Shown: in pieces, positions 33,110-38,772 of the stretch
How the letters are laid out: the number at the start of each line of letters is the position of its first letter
How positions within the stretch are numbered: position 1 is the stretch's first letter
Source of the DNA: Gemmatimonadota bacterium
Lineage (GTDB): Bacteria > Latescibacterota > UBA2968 > UBA8231
DNA length: 38,772 nucleotides
Reading direction: 5' to 3'
NCBI GenBank assembly: GCA_028875345.1
Contig: JAPPEG010000182.1
Span: 1 to 38,772, forward strand
Position numbers and translations under genes: made by a program
The notes under the pieces: generated by a model
What the model saw: the letters and a program-made list of their open reading frames with translations, nothing else
The model's database searches: none
What the model was told of the DNA's origin: nothing

Positions 33110-34225
33110 ATGAAAATCACAGAGATTCGGACGTTTTTGGTGGGTAGGTTTTTGTTGGTGCGGGTCTATACGGACGAAGGAATCGTCGGCAATGGAGAGG
33201 CTGGGTTGTGGGCGCATCACGGGGTGGTGAAAGAGGCGCTGGGGGAGTTGAGTGATTACTACGTGGGCAAGGATCCGCTCCGCATCGAGCATCACTATCA
33301 GGTGGTGTCGCGGTCGGCGCACTTCATGGGCGCGGCGATGAGCGCGGCGATGAGCGCGATCGACATTGCGCTGTGGGACATATTCGGCAAGGCGGTGGGT
33401 TTGCCCGTGTACCAGTTGTTGGGCGGCAAGTGCCGCGACAAGGTGAAAGTGTACGAAAACGTCGGCGGACAGACGCCCGAGGAAGTGCGGGAGAGTGCGC
33501 AGGCGCGGGTGGAGCAGGGGTTTACGTCGTTTCGGATGGGGCCGTTTGTCAGCGGGTTTGAGCAGCGCACTGCTACTGCCAACATTTCGACGGCTGTGGA
33601 ATTGGTGGCTGCGGCGCGGGAGGCGCTTGGGGACGAGATGGATTTGGGGTTGGAGATCCACCGGAACTTGCGGCCGGAGGAGGCGATTGCGCTGGCCACG
33701 GAGTTGACGCCCTTTAAGATCCTGTACTACGAGGACCCGTTGCCGCCGCAGAGCTTTGAAGCCCTCGAGTACGTCGCCCAGAACATCAACATCCCAATCG
33801 CCACGGGCGAGCGGTGCTACAACCCTTTCCAGTTTAAGGATTTGATCGACCGCCAGATCGTCAGCTTTATTCGGCCGGACGTGTCGTTGGCGGGCGGATT
33901 TACGCAGGTGAAGAAAATTGCCGCGCTGGCCGAGATGGCTTTCGTCGGGGTGTTCCCTCATCTGATGGGCAGTCCGGTCAACAACGCGGCTTTCGCGCAG
34001 CTAGCCGCGGCCATTCCCAACTACACGCACACCGAGCACAATGCCCTTAACGGGCCGATGGCCGAGATCGTCGATGAACAGCTACAAGTCGAGGGCGGCT
34101 ATCGGCTGCTGACAGATCGGCCGGGGATTGGGGTTGAAATAGTCGAGGACGCGCTGGCGAAATACCCGTACGAGCGCTGGGCGATTAAGGGCAGTTTCCA
34201 CGCCGACGGCTCGGTGGCGCATTAA
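33110..34225 (+). CDS. Enolase-superfamily sugar-acid dehydratase (mandelate racemase/muconate lactonizing type)
   Basis: A 371-residue cytosolic enzyme of the D-mannonate/D-galactonate dehydratase-like branch. The N-terminal lid includes TDEGIVGNGEAGLWAHHGVV; the barrel has LEIHRNLRPEEAIALA (181-196), YYEDPLPPQ with Glu208, ATGERCYNP with Glu234 and FPHLMGSP with His284. The first metal ligand, normally Asp, appears to be Glu182, with His184 after it as in galactonate/mannonate dehydratases. Such enzymes dehydrate aldonic acids to 2-keto-3-deoxy acids. The following DapA-family gene would supply an aldolase. AAAGGAA upstream supports the ATG. Confidence 0.9.
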   Translation: MKITEIRTFLVGRFLLVRVYTDEGIVGNGEAGLWAHHGVVKEALGELSDYYVGKDPLRIEHHYQVVSRSAHFMGAAMSAAMSAIDIALWDIFGKAVGLPVYQLLGGKCRDKVKVYENVGGQTPEEVRESAQARVEQGFTSFRMGPFVSGFEQRTATANISTAVELVAAAREALGDEMDLGLEIHRNLRPEEAIALATELTPFKILYYEDPLPPQSFEALEYVAQNINIPIATGERCYNPFQFKDLIDRQIVSFIRPDVSLAGGFTQVKKIAALAEMAFVGVFPHLMGSPVNNAAFAQLAAAIPNYTHTEHNALNGPMAEIVDEQLQVEGGYRLLTDRPGIGVEIVEDALAKYPYERWAIKGSFHADGSVAH

Positions 34226-34248
34226 TCACTACGACGCGGGAGAATGTG

Positions 34249-35160
34249 ATGATTGACCATGCCTTGCGGGATCAGCTAAAGGATGTCCACGCTTATGCGT
34301 TGACTATTTATCAGGTCGATGATCTCTATGCACTCGATTTGGACGGGTTTGCGCGCAATATAGCGTGGGCCGCTGACCGGGGAGTGCGGGTTTTTGTGGT
34401 GGCTGGCGGAACTGGTGAAAACGATGCGTTGGCTCCGCCTGAGCGCTTAACGCTCGCCGAGTGTGCGCTGGCGACGGTGGGCGAGCGGGCGCTGGTGGTG
34501 CCGACGTTGCCCGGCAATTTGGGCGAGGCCGCGGACTTGGCACCGCGCTACGAGGCGTTGGGGTTGCGCGTGGCGCTGGCGATGGCACCCTATACGCGCC
34601 ATCAGGTGCCCGAAGATCCCGAAGGGGTGTATCAATACTACGAGGCGCTGGGGACGCGGTCGGGACTGGCGCTGATGCCCTACAATACGCAGGGCTGGTC
34701 GGCCGAACTGTTCGAGCGGCTGGCTGCGGTGCCGCAGATCGCCGCGATTAAAGATCCCTGCGTTGAGCCGCACAACCTCTTCCGCGCCATCAAGCGGCTC
34801 GGCGACCGCTTCGTCTGGATCGGCAACAAGCGCCACGACCCAGGTGTGTTGCACTTCCGCTTTCAGGCTGGGATCGAGGGTTTTACCGCTGGTTTTGTCA
34901 ACTTCGCTCCGCAGCTAGAGCTGGCGCTTTTCGCTGCTGCGCAACAGCAGGATTGGCCGCAGATGATCGAGTTGCAGGAGCAGTTGGCCCCCTTGGAGCG
35001 GTTGCGCTCGCGTTTTGACGACGCCGGTATGCTCAAGACGACGATGGAGTTGATGGGGCTGGCCGGGGGTGCGGTGCGCCCACCTCGGATTAACGTGCCG
35101 CCGGCGGGACGCGAGGCGATCCAACAGGAGTTGCAGCGCTTGGGGATCTTGGACGCATAA
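34249..35160 (+). CDS. DapA-family class I aldolase or dehydratase
   Basis: A 303-residue (beta/alpha)8 barrel of the dihydrodipicolinate synthase/N-acetylneuraminate lyase family. It carries AGGTGENDAL in the GTGE loop position, a catalytic Tyr in LMPYNTQGW and the Schiff-base Lys168 in AAIKDPC. The substrate loop differs from lysine-pathway DapA, so a 2-keto-3-deoxy sugar acid aldolase or 5-dehydro-4-deoxyglucarate dehydratase-like role is likelier, fitting the dehydratase encoded 23 nt upstream. GGGAG precedes adjacent GTG (34246) and ATG (34249) starts; spacing favours the ATG. Confidence 0.9.
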   Translation: MIDHALRDQLKDVHAYALTIYQVDDLYALDLDGFARNIAWAADRGVRVFVVAGGTGENDALAPPERLTLAECALATVGERALVVPTLPGNLGEAADLAPRYEALGLRVALAMAPYTRHQVPEDPEGVYQYYEALGTRSGLALMPYNTQGWSAELFERLAAVPQIAAIKDPCVEPHNLFRAIKRLGDRFVWIGNKRHDPGVLHFRFQAGIEGFTAGFVNFAPQLELALFAAAQQQDWPQMIELQEQLAPLERLRSRFDDAGMLKTTMELMGLAGGAVRPPRINVPPAGREAIQQELQRLGILDA

Positions 35161-35208
35161 CATCTGCGTTTACTGCGGATATAGTAATCACAAGAGAATC
35201 CGCAGATG
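35161..35208. terminator. Overlapping inverted repeats, possible terminator or attenuator
   Basis: Two mutually exclusive hairpins share one right arm: catctgcg (35161-35168) pairs with cgcagatg (35201-35208), and ctgcggat (35173-35180) pairs with atccgcag (35198-35205). They begin directly after the aldolase stop, at the largest gap (148 bp) in the plus-strand cluster. There is no T-tract, so Rho-independent termination is uncertain. Confidence 0.35.
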
Positions 35209-35308
35209 GTCGCAGGTGGCCGCAGAATAGTATGGACAAGACGATCTACCCATCGAATCGTTCAAGTCATTCAGGACTGCTATATGAGCGGCCATTCGCT
35301 AGGTTCTG

Positions 35309-37186
35309 ATGGACGATTCCGCCGTGCGCAAGCAAATGTTGCCCTTGTTCCCCATCACCTTGTTGGGAGTGGCCGTTGATCTGTGGCTGCGGCCGACGCT
35401 CGATTTGCGCCTGACGCAGTGGGCTTGGTGGGGGCTATCGGTGGCATTCTCGCTGGTGATGTGGCAGGCCCTTTTTGTGCTCAGCAGCCGGTTGCGCCCG
35501 CGCTGGCAAACCGCGTTTGTCCTCGTCGTCGGCGTGGCGACCGCCGTGCTGGCGATGGTGTGGCTTGATTTTCATGGGATTTTTTACTGCTGGCCAACGG
35601 CCTACGCGCTCGTACATTCGGCGGGCCATCCACGCGAGGTTTGGGGGTATATCCTCAATGAGGCCGATTGGGGGGACCCGGTCGTCTGGGTGGTGGTGGT
35701 GGTTTTTGTGGTGGGCTGGTGGCGGTACAAGCTGCGCCCGGGCCGTCAGTCAGCGCACGGCAGAGTTTTTCGGCCTCAGTATTGGGGCCGCATTTTGGCC
35801 GTGCTGTGCTTGGCTGGGGCGGTGGCTTTTGGCGCGGTGCACCGCCACGCGAGCATTATGGTGCCGGATGCAGCGGCCGCGAAGCTAGCTATTGACTTTG
35901 CCGTCCACTCGTTCATCGGCGGGGTACACGGGCGCTTGTTGCAGGCGAGTCGCCCGGCGTCGGTGGCGATTTACAGCGGTGCGCCTGTGGATGTCAACGC
36001 GCCCAACCTCATCGTGGTGCTTGGGGAAAGCGTCGCGCTCAGCCGCATGGATCTCTACGGGTACGAGCGGCAAACCACGCCCCGGCTGGCGGCGTTGCGC
36101 AAGGCGCGGCCCGCGGATTGGGTGCAGATGGAGAAGGCCGTGTCCAATGCCACGGCGACCAAGGTGGCGCTGCCGGCCATGCTGACTGGGCTATTCCCGT
36201 CGCGCCCGCCCGTGGAGCAGCACACCTTCCCGCTGCTGTGGCACTACGCCCACGCCGCCGGCTATCAGACCGCGCTTATCTCGGCTCAGAGTTACGCTTG
36301 GAACAATCTCGAAGGTTTTTTCGTCGATGATGCGCTGGACCACGTGTTTACGCTCGAGCGCTCGGACGCCGAGATTGTCAACTCCGAAGGCATGGACGAC
36401 CGCCGGATGATGGCGGAGACTTTTGCCACCATTGATCGCTTTGCCACTCGCGGTCCGTTTGTGGTGGCCCTGCAATTCAACTGCACGCATTATCCAGGGT
36501 ACTCGCCGCCGGATTGGCAGCCGTGGCCGGACGCGAGCTACGACAATGCGGTGGCCTATATGGATCACCTGCTCGGACGGCTGTTTGACCACCTCGCCGC
36601 AGAGGGCCTAGCGGAGAATACAATTGTGCTCTTTGTGGCCGACCACGGCGAAGACCTCGATAGCGTCCACAAACTCCATCGCACGGATTCGTATTACCAG
36701 ACGGCGATTGCCGTCCCGTTTTTTGCCGTCGTGCCCGAGCGGCATCGGCAGTGGTTGGGAGCGGGTTGGGAGCAGTGGCGGCAGAACGCGCAGATGCGCA
36801 TCGCGCTGACGGACTTGGTGCCGACTGCGCTGGACCTCCTCAGGCTGTCCGAGGATTCCACGGTCGCTGCGTGGCAGGAGCGACTGGATGGCCGCTCGCT
36901 CCTGCGTCCGCTAGACCCCGAGCGATTGATCGTGGTAGTCAACACGGACGAACACGTGCAGTGGTCGCGCAAAGGCTATGCGGTCGTGGCCGACGACTGG
37001 AAGTACATCAATTATAGCTGGCGCGGCTCCATGTTGTTCGATTTGGCGACCGACGCGCTGGAGCAGCGCGATTTGCTGGCGGGGGGCGAGTCTGCGCTGA
37101 GCCGGGCCGGGCAGCGGCATCTGCGCCGCGTGCGCGATTTGGTCGCGGCAACACCTGTGCTGGCCGACATCCACGTGGAGTATTGA
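35309..37186 (+). CDS. Phosphoethanolamine transferase-like membrane sulfatase-fold enzyme
   Basis: A 625-residue inner-membrane protein of the EptA/OpgE/LTA-synthase class. About four to five transmembrane helices in the first 180 residues anchor a periplasmic alkaline-phosphatase-fold domain. Metal and catalytic sites are visible: Glu240 (IVVLGESVALSRMDLYGY), probable nucleophile Thr284 in SNATATKVALPAMLTG, and Asp445-His446 in FVADHGED. Such enzymes transfer phosphoethanolamine from phosphatidylethanolamine to lipid A or periplasmic glycans. It follows a 148-bp gap and may have its own promoter. A plain sulfatase is unlikely since no Cys/Ser-x-Pro-x-Arg motif is present. Confidence 0.85.
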   Translation: MDDSAVRKQMLPLFPITLLGVAVDLWLRPTLDLRLTQWAWWGLSVAFSLVMWQALFVLSSRLRPRWQTAFVLVVGVATAVLAMVWLDFHGIFYCWPTAYALVHSAGHPREVWGYILNEADWGDPVVWVVVVVFVVGWWRYKLRPGRQSAHGRVFRPQYWGRILAVLCLAGAVAFGAVHRHASIMVPDAAAAKLAIDFAVHSFIGGVHGRLLQASRPASVAIYSGAPVDVNAPNLIVVLGESVALSRMDLYGYERQTTPRLAALRKARPADWVQMEKAVSNATATKVALPAMLTGLFPSRPPVEQHTFPLLWHYAHAAGYQTALISAQSYAWNNLEGFFVDDALDHVFTLERSDAEIVNSEGMDDRRMMAETFATIDRFATRGPFVVALQFNCTHYPGYSPPDWQPWPDASYDNAVAYMDHLLGRLFDHLAAEGLAENTIVLFVADHGEDLDSVHKLHRTDSYYQTAIAVPFFAVVPERHRQWLGAGWEQWRQNAQMRIALTDLVPTALDLLRLSEDSTVAAWQERLDGRSLLRPLDPERLIVVVNTDEHVQWSRKGYAVVADDWKYINYSWRGSMLFDLATDALEQRDLLAGGESALSRAGQRHLRRVRDLVAATPVLADIHVEY

Positions 37187-37189
37187 AGT

Positions 37190-38772
37190 TTGCGGCGGTC
37201 CATTCCCTCCAACTTTGCCTCTTCCCCCAAATCCCGCCCGGGGACTGCGATTGGCATTACTTGGCGCGGCTTTTGGACGGGTATCTTTCTCAGCTTCTTC
37301 CTCGCCATTGGCGCGCCATACGCCAACATGGCCATGCACTCGACCTTTATGGCGTGGGATTTTAATACTCCAGGCGCGATTTTCTTGTTCCTCGTGCTCA
37401 TCGGCTTGCTCAACGTTTTGTTCAAGGTGGTGGCGCGGAACGGGATCTGGGCGCTGGGCGTGGCCGTGGTAGCACTGGGTCTCTATCTGGCCTATTACCT
37501 GCCCCAGCCGCAGATCGACCTGTTCAAGCCGGGCCTGTGGTTTATCTCCTTTTTGGTGGCCTCGGTTCTGCTCAACGCAGCCTTGGTCTGGCACGGCGGA
37601 TCGCTGGCTCTCGACCGCGCCGACTTGGTCTTGGTGTACATCATGCTCTTGATGGTTTCGGCCCTGTGTACTATGGGCATGAGCCAGCAGTTGCTGCCCA
37701 TTCTCGCGTCCTTTGCCTATTACGGCACGCCGCAAAACCAGTGGCAGGAAAAGCTCGGCCCGCTGTTGCCCGAGCGCGCGATCTTGGTTGACGACGGAGA
37801 GGACAACCGCGCTTTCTTCGAGGGCGGGGAAATCCCTTATGGGGCTTGGGTCGAGCCGCTGTTGTGGTGGGCGGTGTTTCTCATCGCGCTCTACGCGACG
37901 ATGGTTGCCACGGCTGTGATCTTGCGGCGGCAGTGGATGGACCGCGAGCGGCTGGCGTACCCGGTGGCGCAGGTGGGGGCGGCCATGGTGCAGGGCGAGG
38001 GGCGGGGTTTGGTCAACCGCTTTTTTAAGAGCCGGGCTATGTGGTATGGCTGCGCTATCCCAGTACTGTGGGGGTCGCTTGAGGCCCTGCACCAGTACTA
38101 TCCGTCTATGCCCAATGTAAACTTGCAGTGGTACATACCCTACTTCGGCCAACTCTTGCAACTGCGGATCATCTTCGCGATGGTGGGCTTTTCTTATTTG
38201 ATCAACACGAGCATCTCGGCTGGCCTGTGGATTTTTCAACTCTTGGTCCGGGCTGAGTCTGAGGTCCTGCTGCTGATGGGCCTGACGTCCAAGCAGAAGT
38301 TCGTCTATGGCATTGCCTCTCAGCCTTATCTGGCCTATCAGGGCGGCGGCGCGTTACTAGCGCTGGTGCTGGCCGGTCTATGGGTGGGCCGCGAGCACTT
38401 GAAGCGGGTGTTCCGCAAGGCGTTTTGGGGTGCGCGCGACATCGACGATGGCGACGAGATCATTCCGTATCGCGGCGCGGTTTGCGCTTTGCTGGCTGGC
38501 GTGGCGACGATGGTGGGGTGGTTGTGGCTGATGGGGGTGCAATTATGGGTGGCGGTGGTGTTTATAGGGTTGGCGCTGTTGATCTTTATTGGGATTAGCC
38601 GGATCGTGGCCGAGGCGGGGTTGGCGGCTGTGCGCTCGCCGATGATCGCGCCGGACCTGATGATACACGGCTTGGGCGTCAACGCGATTGGCACCAGCGG
38701 GGTGTTCAATTTGTCGTTGGCCTATATCTGGTGTGCCGACATCCGCATCTTTGTGATGGCGCTGTTGGCCAA
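37190..38772 (+). CDS. DUF6785/DUF6784-type polytopic membrane protein, 3' end beyond window
   Basis: At least 527 residues of a many-helix membrane protein, running off the window end. It starts at TTG 37190, three nucleotides after the preceding TGA and in the same frame, with GGAG about nine bases upstream. Early features are TWRGFWTGIFLSFFLAIGAPYANM, then repeated hydrophobic segments, RRQWMDRERLAYPVAQ and, near the end, GLGVNAIGTSGVFNLSLAY. This matches the DUF6785 family, large membrane proteins of unknown function, perhaps transporters. Long minus-strand open frames here are shadows. Confidence 0.75.
   Translation, partial: MRRSIPSNFASSPKSRPGTAIGITWRGFWTGIFLSFFLAIGAPYANMAMHSTFMAWDFNTPGAIFLFLVLIGLLNVLFKVVARNGIWALGVAVVALGLYLAYYLPQPQIDLFKPGLWFISFLVASVLLNAALVWHGGSLALDRADLVLVYIMLLMVSALCTMGMSQQLLPILASFAYYGTPQNQWQEKLGPLLPERAILVDDGEDNRAFFEGGEIPYGAWVEPLLWWAVFLIALYATMVATAVILRRQWMDRERLAYPVAQVGAAMVQGEGRGLVNRFFKSRAMWYGCAIPVLWGSLEALHQYYPSMPNVNLQWYIPYFGQLLQLRIIFAMVGFSYLINTSISAGLWIFQLLVRAESEVLLLMGLTSKQKFVYGIASQPYLAYQGGGALLALVLAGLWVGREHLKRVFRKAFWGARDIDDGDEIIPYRGAVCALLAGVATMVGWLWLMGVQLWVAVVFIGLALLIFIGISRIVAEAGLAAVRSPMIAPDLMIHGLGVNAIGTSGVFNLSLAYIWCADIRIFVMALLA

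Noticed and set aside
33062-33961. 299-codon minus-strand frame over the enolase-superfamily gene
   Set aside because: The plus-strand frame has clear enzyme motifs; the reverse frame is Arg/His-rich with no recognisable fold.
36911-38239. 442-codon open frame on the minus strand
   Set aside because: It is antisense to the end of the transferase-like gene and to the DUF6785-type gene, is low-complexity in Gln, Arg and His, and shows no domain. It is a GC-bias shadow.
1-38772. Mobile element or CRISPR array
   Set aside because: No transposase, integrase, terminal repeats or regularly spaced repeats were seen; the repeats present are paralogous genes or short palindromes.

Overview
The window is dense, GC-rich bacterial chromosome with about 36 genes, many in translationally coupled operons with 4-nt stop/start overlaps. 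Two TonB-dependent receptors and many signal peptides imply a diderm. Secreted PQQ-like beta-propellers starting with a WPxWxGPxxNGxSxETGL-type motif, two phytanoyl-CoA dioxygenase-like proteins, a DUF362 protein, enolase-superfamily and DapA-family enzymes and a DUF6785-type membrane protein together resemble gene content of uncultured Latescibacterota/Poribacteria/Planctomycetes-like lineages. That placement is inference; there is no rRNA or other phylogenetic marker apart from 18 residues of a PurA-like protein. I saw no tRNA, rRNA, CRISPR array, insertion sequence or integrase.

Layout. (1) 1-2546: a PurA-like N-terminus and an HAD phosphatase on the minus strand, a divergent LysR regulator, then two antitoxin-type genes (HigA-like and DUF433) with no visible toxins. 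(2) 2547-2885: a non-coding stretch holding a coding remnant and a perfect 23-bp palindrome. (3) 2886-16716, minus: an 11-gene, 13.8-kb operon, read as PQQ-like propeller, HemN-like radical SAM protein, three tandem paralogous PQQ-like propellers, siderophore-type TonB receptor, PaaK-like CoA ligase, halogenase-like flavoprotein, DUF3311 protein, sodium:solute symporter, GT4 glycosyltransferase. Eight of its ten junctions are 4-nt ATGA/GTGA overlaps. (4) 16907-18760, plus: an ABC exporter. (5) 18787-21305, minus: an acylating-type aldehyde dehydrogenase coupled to an iron-type alcohol dehydrogenase, divergent from a second TonB receptor (21401-23536). (6) 23613-25497: VapBC, an HAD hydrolase and HicBA. 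(7) 25540-30175, minus: two more secreted PQQ-like propellers and an adenylate-forming enzyme without a C-terminal domain. (8) 30301-38772, plus: DUF362, two PhyH-like oxygenases with non-canonical metal motifs, an enolase-superfamily dehydratase, a DapA-family aldolase, a phosphoethanolamine transferase-like enzyme and a truncated DUF6785-type membrane protein.

How the parts may work together. Both minus-strand operons join secreted propellers to an adenylate-forming enzyme. The larger one adds outer- and inner-membrane uptake, a putative halogenase and a radical SAM enzyme. I infer a pathway that takes up, activates and modifies an aromatic or carboxylic compound, or a metal-binding one, using a periplasmic oxidation or scaffold module. 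I do not recognise this combination as a described system. In region 8 the dehydratase/aldolase pair fits sugar-acid catabolism.
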